Notes: a model not told the origin generated them from the sequence alone. 17,172 bases of DNA from Zoogloeaceae bacterium (GCA_015657735.1 SSSX01000680.1:1-17172), one strand, 5' to 3'; counted from the stretch's first letter, positions 6,506 through 14,580 are shown. Program-made: numbers and translations.

Positions 6506-9500
6506 TCAGTGGGTGGCGCTGCGCAGGATCAGCAGATCCTGGCCGGCGGCGACGGGGCTGGCTTCGCGGCACAGCAGCTGGAGCACCTCGCCGTCGGCCG
6601 GGGCGGTCACGGTGAATTCCATCTTCATCGATTCGACGACCGCCAGCGGGTCGCCGGCCTTCACGTGCTGGCCGGGTTCGACGAGCAGCTTCCAGATGTT
6701 GCCGGGGACGTAGCTGGCCACCAGCTGGGCGCCTTCCGGCAGGTCCAGCTCCGAGTCGGCCGCCGCCGCGGCGATGTCGGCTTCGCTGATGTACTCGGCC
6801 TGGCCGGCGGCCTTCCAGCGCTCGCGCTCGGCTTCGAAGGCGGCCTGCTGGCGGGTCTTGAACGCGGCGATGGCTTCGGCGTTGTCGGCCAGGAAGCGCC
6901 GGTAGTCGGCGAGGCGGAACTCCCCTTCGTCGATGCGCAGGCGGGTGCGGCCGGCGGCGAAGTCCCGGCGCAGCTGCAGCAGCGCGTCCTCGCTCACCGG
7001 CACGAAGCGCACCTGGTCGAAGAAGCGCAGCAGCCAGGGCTGGTCGAACTGCTCGGTGCCGCGCGCGCCGTGGTTCCAGCGGTTCCACATCTGCACCGTG
7101 CGGCCGACGAACTGGTAGCCGCCCGGGCCTTCCATGCCATACACGCACATGTAGGCGCCGCCGATGCCGACCGCGTTCTCGGGCGTCCAGGTGCGCGCCG
7201 GGTTGTACTTGGTGGTGACCAGGCGGTGGCGCGGATCGATGGGCGTGGCTACCGGCGCGCCGAGATACACGTCGCCGAGGCCCAGCACGAGGTAGCTGGC
7301 CTCGAAGACGGTGCGGTACACATCGTCGATGCTGTCCAGCCCGTTGATGCGGCGGATGAACTCGATGTTGGACGGGCACCACGGGGCGTCCTTCCGCACC
7401 GACTGCATGTATTTGTCGATGGCCAGCCGGGTGGCCGGGTCGTCCCACGACAGCGGCAGGTACACCGTGCGGCTCGGCACGCGCATGTCGTCGATGGCGG
7501 GCAGTGCATCCTCGGCGGCCTGCAGCGCGGCGAGCAGCGCGGCGCGGTCGGTGCGGCGGGCGTCGAAATGGACCTGCAGCGAGCGGATGCCGGGGGTCAG
7601 GTCGACGATGCCCGGCCGGGGATGGGCCTTCAGCCAGTCCATCAGCGCCTGCACGCGGAAGCGCAGCTCCAGGTCGAGCACCAGCGGGCCGTATTCGATC
7701 AGCAGGTAGGCGTCGCCGGCCTGGCGATAGACCACGCGCGGGCGCTCGCCGGCGGCCGGCAGCTCGGCCAGCACCGGCGTGGTGACGGTGTCCGGCTCGG
7801 CGATCACCGGCGGCGCGAGGGGCGCGCCGGCACCGGCCAGCGCTGCGTCGGCGTCAGCCAGCCGCCGCGCCGCGCTGGCGGCGCTGACCGGCACGAAGCG
7901 CAGCGTGTCGCCGGGGCGCAGCTGACCGAGCTTCCACAGGTCGGCCTGGATCACCACCGCCGGGCACACGAAGCCGCCCAGACTGGGGCCGTCCGGGCCG
8001 AGGATCACCGGCATGTCGCCGGTGAAGTCGATGGCGCCGATGGCGTAGGCGTTGTCGTGGATGTTGGACGGGTGCAGGCCGGCCTCGCCGCCGTCGGCCC
8101 GCGCCCACTGCGGTCGGGGGCCGATCAGGCGCACGCCGGTGCGGCTGGAGTTGTAATGGATCTCCCAGTCGGTGGCGAAGAAGCTGGCGATGTCGGGATC
8201 GGTGAAGAAGCCCGGCGCGCCGTGGGGGCCGTAGAGCACCGCGACCTCCCAGTGGTGGCCGTAGGCGGGCGGCTGCAGGTCGAGCCGCGCGGGCTGGGCG
8301 GCGGTGGGCCGGATCGCCAGCACGTCGCCGAGGCGCAGGCAGCGCCCGGCGTGGCCGCCGAACTGGCCGAGGGTGAAGGTGGATTGACTGCCCAGGTAGT
8401 CGGGCACGTCGATGCCGCCGGCCACCGCCAGGTAGCTGCGGCAGCCGGTATCGATGACGGTGCCCATTTTGAGCGTGGCGCCGGCCTTGACCGGGTGCGC
8501 CTGCCAGAAGGCGATGGGCTGGCCGTCGAGGGTGGCCGCGGTGGGCGCGCCGGTGAGGGCGATCAGCGTGTCGCAGTTGAAGCGCAGGGTCGGGCCGCTC
8601 ATCGTGCATTCCAGGCCGGCGGCGCCTTCCGGGTTGCCGACCAGGCGGTTGGCGGCGCGCAGGGCGAGGTCGTCCATCGGGCCGGACGGCGGCACGCCGA
8701 CGTCCCAGTAACCGACGCGGCCGGGCCAGTCCTGCACCGAGGTCTGCACGCCGGCTTCCAGCACGTCGACGGTGGTCGGGCGGTAGTCGAAGCGGCTGAG
8801 GTAGCGGGTGGTCTGGCGGCCGGCGCGGAACACCTCGCCATCGAGAATCTGGCGCAGGTAGGCCCGGTTGGTTTCGATGCCATGCACGCGGGTGGCGTCC
8901 AGCGCGGCGATCAGCCTGTCGGTGGCGGCTTCGCGGGTGTCTGCATGGACGATCAGCTTGGCCACCATCGGGTCGTAGTACGGCGGCACTTCGGAGCCGG
9001 TGGCGACGGCGGTTTCGACCCGCACGCCGTCGGGGAAGCGCACTTCGGTGAGCAGGCCGGACGAGGGCTGAAAGTTCTTGGCCGGGTCTTCGGCATAGAG
9101 GCGCACCTGGATGGCGGCGCCGCGCGGCTGCGGCGCGGTGGCGGGCAGCTCCAGATCGCCGGAGGCGAGCCGTACCATCCACTCGACCAGATCGGTGCCG
9201 GTGACTTCCTCGGTGACGCCATGCTCGACCTGCAGGCGGGTGTTGACCTCCAGGAAGTAGAACGCGCAGCTGTCGGCATCCATCACGAATTCGACCGTGC
9301 CGGCCGAGCGGTAGGCGACGGATTCCATCAGGCGCACGGCGGTGGCGGCGAGGCTGGCGCGCTGGGCGGCGGACAGGCCGGGGGCCGGCGTCTCCTCGAT
9401 GACCTTCTGGTTGCGGCGCTGCACCGAGCAGTCCCGTTCGCCCAGCGCCAGCACGCGGCCCTGACCGTCGCCGAAAACCTGCACCTCGATGTGGCGGGCG

Positions 9501-10111
9501 GCGGTGACGTACTTCTCGAGGTAGATACCGGCCTCCTTGAAGTTGGCGCGGGCCAGACGGTCCACCGAGACGTAGGCCTCGTCCAGTCCGGCTTCGGTGT
9601 CGATCAGGCGCATGCCGATGCCGCCGCCGCCGGCGGTGCTCTTGAGCATCACCGGGTAGCCGATGCGGGCGGCCTCGCGGCGCGCTTCGTCGGCGTCGGC
9701 GAGCAGGGAGCTGCCGGGCAGCAGCGGCACGCCGGCCTGTTCGGCCAGCTGGCGGGCGGTGTGCTTGAGGCCGAAGGCCAGCATCTGGGCGCGGGTCGGG
9801 CCGATGAAGGCAATGCCGGCGGCCTCGCAGGTATCGGCGAAATCCGGGTTTTCGGACAGGAAGCCATAACCTGGATGGATACCCTGGGCGCCGGTGGCGC
9901 GGGCGGCCTCCAGGATGCGCTCAGCCTTGAGGTAGCTTTCGGCGGCGGGGGCCGGGCCGATGCACACCGCCTCGTCGGCCAGGCTGACGTGCAGGGAGTC
10001 GGCATCGGCTTCGGAATACACCGCCACCGAGGCGATGCCGAGCTTCTTGAGGGTGCGGATCACCCGGCAGGCAATGGCCCCCCGGTTGGCGATCAGGACT
10101 TTGCTGAACAT
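6506..10111 (-). CDS. Biotin-dependent carboxylase of the urea carboxylase family, probably guanidine carboxylase
   Basis: It carboxylates guanidine (family also: urea) using ATP, bicarbonate and biotin. Length is 1201 residues from MFSKVLIANRG; the in-frame ATG at 10156 adds 15 atypical residues and is not preferred. Domains in order are: biotin carboxylase (1-440, HPGYGFLSEN at 79-88, ATP-grasp loop KSTAGGGGIGM at 157-167), KipA/AHS2-like (about 448-735) and KipI/AHS1-like (about 790-1045) carboxyltransferase halves, and a C-terminal biotinyl domain with ESMKMEF and biotinyl Lys1163. All parts are intact. Asp695 in AIDFTGDMP appears to be the carboxyltransferase residue reported as Asp in enzymes encoded beside cgdAB and Asn in true (fungal) urea carboxylases; I assign the position from memory. 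The neighbouring CgdAB-type genes and the riboswitch also favour guanidine. Confidence 0.93.
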   Translation of the reverse strand: MFSKVLIANRGAIACRVIRTLKKLGIASVAVYSEADADSLHVSLADEAVCIGPAPAAESYLKAERILEAARATGAQGIHPGYGFLSENPDFADTCEAAGIAFIGPTRAQMLAFGLKHTARQLAEQAGVPLLPGSSLLADADEARREAARIGYPVMLKSTAGGGGIGMRLIDTEAGLDEAYVSVDRLARANFKEAGIYLEKYVTAARHIEVQVFGDGQGRVLALGERDCSVQRRNQKVIEETPAPGLSAAQRASLAATAVRLMESVAYRSAGTVEFVMDADSCAFYFLEVNTRLQVEHGVTEEVTGTDLVEWMVRLASGDLELPATAPQPRGAAIQVRLYAEDPAKNFQPSSGLLTEVRFPDGVRVETAVATGSEVPPYYDPMVAKLIVHADTREAATDRLIAALDATRVHGIETNRAYLRQILDGEVFRAGRQTTRYLSRFDYRPTTVDVLEAGVQTSVQDWPGRVGYWDVGVPPSGPMDDLALRAANRLVGNPEGAAGLECTMSGPTLRFNCDTLIALTGAPTAATLDGQPIAFWQAHPVKAGATLKMGTVIDTGCRSYLAVAGGIDVPDYLGSQSTFTLGQFGGHAGRCLRLGDVLAIRPTAAQPARLDLQPPAYGHHWEVAVLYGPHGAPGFFTDPDIASFFATDWEIHYNSSRTGVRLIGPRPQWARADGGEAGLHPSNIHDNAYAIGAIDFTGDMPVILGPDGPSLGGFVCPAVVIQADLWKLGQLRPGDTLRFVPVSAASAARRLADADAALAGAGAPLAPPVIAEPDTVTTPVLAELPAAGERPRVVYRQAGDAYLLIEYGPLVLDLELRFRVQALMDWLKAHPRPGIVDLTPGIRSLQVHFDARRTDRAALLAALQAAEDALPAIDDMRVPSRTVYLPLSWDDPATRLAIDKYMQSVRKDAPWCPSNIEFIRRINGLDSIDDVYRTVFEASYLVLGLGDVYLGAPVATPIDPRHRLVTTKYNPARTWTPENAVGIGGAYMCVYGMEGPGGYQFVGRTVQMWNRWNHGARGTEQFDQPWLLRFFDQVRFVPVSEDALLQLRRDFAAGRTRLRIDEGEFRLADYRRFLADNAEAIAAFKTRQQAAFEAERERWKAAGQAEYISEADIAAAAADSELDLPEGAQLVASYVPGNIWKLLVEPGQHVKAGDPLAVVESMKMEFTVTAPADGEVLQLLCREASPVAAGQDLLILRSATH

Positions 10112-10119
10112 GGTATGGG

Positions 10120-10196
10120 CTCTCGATGAGAGGGGCGGGTCGTCCCGCCCGGTCATCCTGTCCGCCCGGGTCGTCCCGGGGGCCGGCGAGTGCCGG
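10120..10196 (-). repeat. Four consecutive stem-loops in the DUF1989-carboxylase gap
   Basis: The 102-base gap upstream of the carboxylase contains four perfect small inverted repeats: CCGGC/GCCGG with a 4-base loop (10183-10196), CCCGGG/CCCGGG with a 4-base loop (10165-10180), GGGCGGG/CCCGCCC with a 4-base loop (10133-10150), and CTCTC/GAGAG with a 3-base loop (10120-10132). The second and third share the 11-base segment GGGTCGTCCCG. There is no U-tract, so this is not an ordinary terminator. On the mRNA the GAGAG of the last hairpin is the best ribosome-binding site for the carboxylase. Roles in translation control or mRNA stability are inferred. Confidence 0.6.
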
Positions 10197-10213
10197 AAGC
10201 GTGCTGCTGCGGA

Positions 10214-10867
10214 TCAGTTCCAGATCAGGAACTGCACCGGGGTCGGGTTGTAGGCGTTGCAGGGGTTGTTGAGCTGCGGGCAGTTGGAGACCAGCACCCA
10301 CAAATCCATCTCGGCGCGCAGCTCGACGTATTTGCCGGGGCCCGACACGCCGTCGTCGAACTTGAGGCCGCCGTCGCCGGTGACCGGCACGTTCATGAAG
10401 AAATTGACGTTGGGCACCAGGTCGGCCTTGGTGAGACCGGAGTCGGAGTGCTGGATCGCCAGCAGGTAGTTGTCGCGGCAGCTGTGCATATACTTCTTGT
10501 GCAGCGCGTAGCGCACCGTGTTGCTCTCGGCGGCACAGGCTCCGCCGAGGGTGTCGTGGCGGCCGCAGGTGTCGGCGACGAGGGTCAGCATCGGCCGGCC
10601 TTCGCTGCTCATCAGCACCGAGCCGGTGGTGAGGTAGATGCCGCCCTGGTGCAGCAGGGTGGCGGTGACGCTGTAGTGCTCGTCGGTGTCGTGGCGGTTG
10701 TAGAAGATCACGTCGGCGGCCTGATTGCCTTCGAGGTCGACGATGCGCAGGGTCTGCCCCTGTTTCACTTCGTGCAGCCAGGGCTCGCCGGCGGGCAGCA
10801 CGACATTGGCGATGGCCTGGGCCGGGTCGAGGGCGCTCTCGCGGAGGCGGATGGCGGTGGCGGTCAT
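10214..10867 (-). CDS. DUF1989 protein, UAAP2-type: carboxyguanidine deiminase subunit (CgdA/CgdB), Cys-rich
   Basis: One of two adjacent DUF1989 paralogues, long annotated as urea carboxylase-associated proteins and now known as subunits of the heteromeric carboxyguanidine deiminase CgdAB, which converts carboxyguanidine to allophanate. It has 217 residues, with RIVDLEGNQAADVIFYN (41-57), DTCGRHDTLGGAC (99-111), SC at 129-130, VPNVNFFMNV (151-160) and NCPQLNNPC (195-203). Five cysteines (101, 111, 130, 196, 203) and His104 look like metal or catalytic ligands and are missing from its partner. This one is therefore the better candidate for the catalytic subunit (inference). The ribosome site GAGGAG overlaps the partner's stop codon, six bases before the ATG. 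I cannot say with confidence which of the names cgdA and cgdB belongs here. Confidence 0.88.
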   Translation of the reverse strand: MTATAIRLRESALDPAQAIANVVLPAGEPWLHEVKQGQTLRIVDLEGNQAADVIFYNRHDTDEHYSVTATLLHQGGIYLTTGSVLMSSEGRPMLTLVADTCGRHDTLGGACAAESNTVRYALHKKYMHSCRDNYLLAIQHSDSGLTKADLVPNVNFFMNVPVTGDGGLKFDDGVSGPGKYVELRAEMDLWVLVSNCPQLNNPCNAYNPTPVQFLIWN

Positions 10868-10877
10868 GGCGGTCTCC

Positions 10878-11675
10878 TCAGGCCAGGTATTGCAGGTCGG
10901 TGTTGTGCAGGGCGCGGGCGCCTTCCGGGCGGAAGCGGCGGCACACGTCGTCGGCTGCGGCCGGGCCCGAGCGCCAGGCGACGATGCCCACCGCGGCCGG
11001 GGCGTAGTCGGGGCGCGGGTCGAGCGGGTGGGGCGCCGCCGACACGGCGACGATCGCGTCCATGTCGAGGCGCAGCTCGACCATGCTGCCGGCGGGGGCG
11101 TGGTCGGGCTGGAAGCGGAAGCGGCCCTCCGCGTCCACGCTGACCTTGCTGAAGAAATTGACCGGCGCCACCAGATCGCGGCGACCGAGGCCGTGCTTGC
11201 CGATCTCGATGAGCAGGCCGTCGCGGCCGGCGCGGTACATGCCGTTGCGATACTGCTGGTAGGGGTGCTGGCCGTATTTCTCGTGCATGCGCGGAGCGTC
11301 CAGCAGCAGGCCCAGCGGGTCGTGCCAGCCCAGCGTGTCGGCGGTGATCGAGGCCATCGCGCAGCCCATGTCGCTCATCAGCACATGGCCGCGGTGGTAG
11401 TGGGCGGTGTGCTGGGCCTTGAGGGAGTCGGGCATGTTGTAGCGCTCGAGCGTGTTGCGGGCGTGGTACAGCACCATCGACAGGTTGGCGCCGCCGCCCT
11501 GGGTCACCAGGCGCAGGGTGGTGCCCCGGGGCAGCCGCCACGACCAGTGGCAGCCGCCGGGAATCACGTCGGAAAACAGGATGCGCTCGTCGGGCAGGTC
11601 GGCGGCGAGCTGCTGCCAGCGGGTATCCACGTCGACGTCGTCGGTGGGGGTGAGCAGGGTGTTCATGATTGTCAT
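10878..11675 (-). CDS. DUF1989 protein, UAAP1-type: carboxyguanidine deiminase subunit (CgdA/CgdB), Cys-poor
   Basis: Second DUF1989 paralogue (265 residues), the likely heteromeric partner of the downstream protein in carboxyguanidine deimination. It aligns with that protein through ADTLGWHDPLG (112-122), LVAPVNFFSKVSV (168-180) and VSAAPHPLDP (211-220). Leu115, Leu125, Ala214 and Arg221 stand where the partner has cysteines; His118 is kept. A structural or substrate-binding role is inferred. Its ATG overlaps the ATPase stop as ATGA (11672-11675), implying translational coupling; a second ATG at 11666 is also possible and gives MNTLLTP. It is followed after 10 bases by the partner gene. The segment HTAHYHRGHVLMSDMG is rich in His and typical of this subgroup. 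Confidence 0.88.
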   Translation of the reverse strand: MTIMNTLLTPTDDVDVDTRWQQLAADLPDERILFSDVIPGGCHWSWRLPRGTTLRLVTQGGGANLSMVLYHARNTLERYNMPDSLKAQHTAHYHRGHVLMSDMGCAMASITADTLGWHDPLGLLLDAPRMHEKYGQHPYQQYRNGMYRAGRDGLLIEIGKHGLGRRDLVAPVNFFSKVSVDAEGRFRFQPDHAPAGSMVELRLDMDAIVAVSAAPHPLDPRPDYAPAAVGIVAWRSGPAAADDVCRRFRPEGARALHNTDLQYLA

Positions 11676-12520
11676 TCCATGGCGGTGGCAGCGGCGTCCG
11701 CATTGAGGCGGGCGAGCTGCTCGAGGTCGGTTTTCATGCCGGAGGTCTCGCGGATGCGTTCCAGGATCGCGCGCTTCAAGGCGAGAAACGCGGGGGCGAG
11801 CTTCATGTCCTGGTGCCGCTCGGTGGGCAGGGGCACGTCGTAGAGGGTGTCGATGCGGCCGGGGCGGGGGGCCATCAGCACGATGCGCTGGCCGAGGTAG
11901 ATGGCCTCTTCCACGTCGTGGGTGACGAAGACGATGGTGCTGCCCTCGATGCGATGGACGTGGCGGATCAGGTCGTGCATCACCTCGCGGGTCTGGGCGT
12001 CGAGCGCGCCGAACGGTTCGTCCATCAGCAGGATCGGCGGCCGGCTCATCAGCGCGCGGGCGATCGCCACCCGCTGCTGCATGCCGCCGGAGAGCTGGCT
12101 CGGGTAGGCATGGGCGACGTGGGACAGGCCCATCAGGCGGATCAGGGCGTCGGCGCGGCCGGCGGCCTTCTCGACGTCGGCGGAGGTCCGGTCGCGGGTG
12201 TGGGCCTTGAGCTGGCGGCAGAAGCGCACGTTGTCGGCCACCGTCAGCCAGGGGTAGAGGCTGTAGTGCTGGAACACCATGGCCCGGTCCACGCCGGGGC
12301 CGCCGATGGGCTGGCCGTTCACCGCGATGCTGCCGCGGCTGAGGCTTTCGAGGCCGCCGATCATGCGCAGCAGCGTGGACTTGCCGCAGCCCGAGGCGCC
12401 GACGAAGGTGACGAACTCGTTGGGCCGGATCGTCAGGTTCGCGCCCTCCAGCGCGTGGATGGCGCGGGCACCGTGGCCGAAGGTCTTGGCGACGTCGCGG
12501 ATGTCGATGCTGGCAGTCAT
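11672..12520 (-). CDS. ABC transporter ATP-binding protein (nitrate/sulfonate/taurine type) for guanidine uptake
   Basis: This 282-residue ATPase energises the importer encoded with it. Its motifs are complete: Walker A GASGCGKST (41-49), Q-loop Gln84 in FQHYSLYPW, signature LSGGMQQR (143-150), Walker B ILLMDEPF (163-170), D-loop ALD (172-174) and switch His201. Overall it resembles SsuB/TauB/NrtD-type subunits, with a C-terminal extension of about 60 residues beyond the core. GGGAGA lies five bases before the ATG. The gene overlaps the permease stop (ATGA at 12517-12520) and the next gene (ATGA at 11672-11675), so the three are tightly coupled. A guanidine substrate is inferred from the operon and riboswitch; such systems are often annotated as urea transporters. 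Confidence 0.94.
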   Translation of the reverse strand: MTASIDIRDVAKTFGHGARAIHALEGANLTIRPNEFVTFVGASGCGKSTLLRMIGGLESLSRGSIAVNGQPIGGPGVDRAMVFQHYSLYPWLTVADNVRFCRQLKAHTRDRTSADVEKAAGRADALIRLMGLSHVAHAYPSQLSGGMQQRVAIARALMSRPPILLMDEPFGALDAQTREVMHDLIRHVHRIEGSTIVFVTHDVEEAIYLGQRIVLMAPRPGRIDTLYDVPLPTERHQDMKLAPAFLALKRAILERIRETSGMKTDLEQLARLNADAAATAME

Positions 12521-13341
12521 CGCTGTCTCCCGGCGAGGTAGGGGAAGGCCTTGCGATGGATCAGGCGGAAGCTCTGGTCGATCAGCAGGCCGATCAGGCC
12601 GATCAGCAGGATGCCGGCGAAGATCTTGTCGGTCTGCAGGAAGCGCTGGGCCTTGAGCACCGCGTAGCCGAGGCCGGAGTTGGCGGCGACCAGTTCGGCC
12701 ACCACCAGGTAGGTCCACGCCCAGCCCATGGTGACCCGCAGGGTGTCGAGCAGGGCCGGCTTGGCAAACGGAACGATCACCTTCTCGAGAATCTCGCCGC
12801 GGGTGGCGCCCATGGTCTGGGCCGCCTCGATCTGCGCCAGCGGCACCCGGCGTACGTCCTCGGCGATCATCAGGACCATCTGGAAGAAGGTGCCGATGAA
12901 GATGATGGCCACCTTGGAACCTTCCTCGATGCCGACCCACAGCATGACCAGCGGGATGAAGGCCACCGCCGGCATGTAGCGGATGAAGTCGGTGAGGGGT
13001 TCCAGCAGCGCCTGCACCGCCCGGTAGCTGCCGATGAACAGCCCCAGCGGCAAGGCGATGGCGGCCGACAGTGCCCACCCGGCCACCACGCGCCAGGTGC
13101 TGATCGCCACGTCGGCGGTCAGATCGTCGTCGCTGGCCCAGCTCCAGATACGGGTCAGCACGTCGGCCGGGCCGGGCAGGAAGACCTTGTCGATGCCGTC
13201 CAGGTGGCTCGCCGCCAGCCACACGACGAGCGGCGCGACCAGCCCCGCCAGGGCCAGCAGCCAGTACTGGCGCGGGTCGATGGCGGCGCGGATCTGCCAC
13301 AGGGAGCCGCCGCTCCCGCGGGCTCGCTTGCTAGCGCTCAT
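12517..13341 (-). CDS. ABC transporter permease (SsuC/TauC-like) for guanidine uptake
   Basis: This 274-residue inner-membrane permease has about six hydrophobic segments: near residues 27-45, 84-104, 121-137, 143-160, 206-220 and 239-256. The cytoplasmic EAA loop, EAAQTMGATRGEILEKVIVP (172-191), contacts the ATPase. A cytoplasmic basic N-terminus (MSASKRARG) precedes the first membrane span. The length and FLPGPADVL near the start are typical of the nitrate/sulfonate/taurine permease family. It begins seven bases after the binding-protein stop, and its own stop overlaps the ATPase start. The guanidine substrate is inferred from context. Confidence 0.93.
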   Translation of the reverse strand: MSASKRARGSGGSLWQIRAAIDPRQYWLLALAGLVAPLVVWLAASHLDGIDKVFLPGPADVLTRIWSWASDDDLTADVAISTWRVVAGWALSAAIALPLGLFIGSYRAVQALLEPLTDFIRYMPAVAFIPLVMLWVGIEEGSKVAIIFIGTFFQMVLMIAEDVRRVPLAQIEAAQTMGATRGEILEKVIVPFAKPALLDTLRVTMGWAWTYLVVAELVAANSGLGYAVLKAQRFLQTDKIFAGILLIGLIGLLIDQSFRLIHRKAFPYLAGRQR

Positions 13342-13348
13342 GACCGCC

Positions 13349-14401
13349 TCACTTGCCGAGGGCTTCGGCGAGCAGGCTGGCGTCGATGCCCCTGGCGGCG
13401 TCGGGCTTCCCTTCGATCAGCTTCTTGTCGAGCAGGAAGGCCGCGATGGTCGGGGCGACGGCCTGCAGCGAGCGGGCGTCGGCCGGCGTCAGCGCCGTCT
13501 GGTTGGCGGCCGCGTCGAAGAAGTGCGTGCCGGGCAGGAAGACCTTGTAGTCGTCGGGCTTCATGCCGACCACCTTGGACATGATCTTCGCCGCTTCGTC
13601 GGGGTTGTCGCGGATGAACTTCTCGGTGTCGAACCAGGCCCGGATCATGCCGACCAGGTCCTTGTGCTTGGTCTTGATGGCTTTGTCCTGGGCCACCAGC
13701 AGGTCGGGGATCAGGCCGGGCATGTCCTTCGACGTGAACAGCGGCTTGCCCTTGCCGCTCTTCTCGATCTGCGAGACCCACGGGTTCCACACCACGGCGG
13801 CGTCCACGCGGCCGGACATGAATGCCGCCGCGGCGTCGCCGGCGGACAGGTTCACCACCTTCACGTCCTTCTGGGTGAGGCCGTTCCGGGCCAGCGCGGT
13901 GGCCAGCACGAAGTGGGAGATGCTGAACTCCTCGAGGGCGATGCGCTTGCCCTTCAGGTCGGCGAAGCTCTTGACCTTGTCGCTGACCATCAGCGCGTCG
14001 TTGCCGGCGGAGTTGTCATTGACCAGCACCGCCTTGACCGGCACGCCCTTGGCCAGCGGACCCATGGTGTCGGACCAGGTCTGGCAGTTGGCGTCGAGCT
14101 GGCCGGACGACAGCGCGGAGATGGAATCCGTGTAGTTGGCGAACCACACCAGCTTCACGTCGGCCTTGTACTTTTTGAAGAAGCCCTTCTGTTCGGCCAC
14201 GTACCAGGCGACCCAGCCCGGCCAGTCGGACACGCCGACCTTGACTTCGGCGAGGGCCGGCGCCGGCGCGCAGAGGAGCGCAGAGCCCAGGCCGAGCACG
14301 GCGAGGGTGGTCTTGAGGCGCTTGAGGAGGGATGAGGCAGTGGTGGCGCGCGTGTCGCGGAGGACGGTCGAACAAACGCGGCGGGTGTCGATCTGGTACA
14401 T
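13349..14401 (-). CDS. ABC transporter periplasmic substrate-binding protein (urea carboxylase-region type)
   Basis: This 350-residue periplasmic binding protein resembles the TauA/SsuA-like proteins encoded beside urea/guanidine carboxylases. The signal peptide has an unusually long n-region of about 30 residues, then LKTTLAVLGLGSALLCAPAPALA with predicted cleavage after Ala51; the Cys in it is not in a lipobox. The mature protein begins EVKVGVSDWPGWVAWYVAEQ and contains FANYTDSISALSSGQLDAN and GRVDAAVVWNPWVSQ, standard strands of this fold. AGGAG six bases upstream supports the ATG at 14401, and no later ATG, GTG or TTG precedes the hydrophobic core. First gene of the operon, directly downstream of the guanidine-I riboswitch, so guanidine is the probable ligand. 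Confidence 0.93.
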   Translation of the reverse strand: MYQIDTRRVCSTVLRDTRATTASSLLKRLKTTLAVLGLGSALLCAPAPALAEVKVGVSDWPGWVAWYVAEQKGFFKKYKADVKLVWFANYTDSISALSSGQLDANCQTWSDTMGPLAKGVPVKAVLVNDNSAGNDALMVSDKVKSFADLKGKRIALEEFSISHFVLATALARNGLTQKDVKVVNLSAGDAAAAFMSGRVDAAVVWNPWVSQIEKSGKGKPLFTSKDMPGLIPDLLVAQDKAIKTKHKDLVGMIRAWFDTEKFIRDNPDEAAKIMSKVVGMKPDDYKVFLPGTHFFDAAANQTALTPADARSLQAVAPTIAAFLLDKKLIEGKPDAARGIDASLLAEALGK

Positions 14402-14423
14402 GCAGGGCTCCTGTGGTTGGGAG

Positions 14424-14464
14424 AAAACGGGCGAGAGGGCGCTTCATCCAAAGCGTTCCTCCCG
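14424..14464 (-). terminator. Candidate riboswitch-controlled intrinsic terminator
   Basis: On the mRNA strand, CGGGAGG (14464 to 14458), which is the conserved 3' end of the riboswitch, can pair with downstream CCTC and CCG segments. The pairing encloses the perfect inner hairpin CGCTT/AAGCG (14440-14455), and TTTT (14427 to 14424) follows immediately. The stem has an internal bulge of about four bases. Pairing here would use bases needed by the ligand-bound aptamer, the logic expected of an ON-switch acting by antitermination. No folding energy was computed. Confidence 0.45.
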
Positions 14465-14580
14465 GGCTTTTATCCCTCCGTGGAGCCACGACATGCCTGC
14501 ACGGCCTGGCGTAGCCGGCAGCTCTCGGACCAGACATCCCCCGATATGTGCGCATATCCGAAACGGGACCGGAACCCTAG
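14458..14580 (-). ncRNA. Guanidine-I riboswitch (ykkC subtype 1)
   Basis: The minus strand carries the conserved blocks of this aptamer in order. These are CTAGGGTTCCG at the 5' end (14580 to 14570), CTGGTCCGAGAG (14533 to 14522), and the 3' block ACGGAGGGATAAAAGCCCGGGAGG (14481 to 14458, read in two parts: ACGGAGGGATAAAA then GCCCGGGAGG). Between the first two blocks, GATATG and CATATC form the variable stem with a short loop. It lies in the leader of the transporter gene, 56 bases before the ATG, and precedes an operon of guanidine carboxylation and CgdAB-type genes. Guanidine binding should switch expression on. The AAAAGCCCGGGAG tail favours the guanidine subtype over the ppGpp and PRPP ykkC variants. 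Confidence 0.93.

Noticed and set aside
4354..6615. A 753-codon plus-strand frame overlapping the LysR end and allophanate hydrolase
   Set aside because: It begins inside the LysR gene, has low-complexity composition and runs antisense to a full amidase with all catalytic residues.
6461..10129. A 1222-codon plus-strand open frame opposite the carboxylase
   Set aside because: Its product is low-complexity (Gly, Ala, Arg, Val, His rich) with no domain. Long antisense frames are a by-product of high-GC codon usage, and the minus strand has an intact multidomain enzyme.
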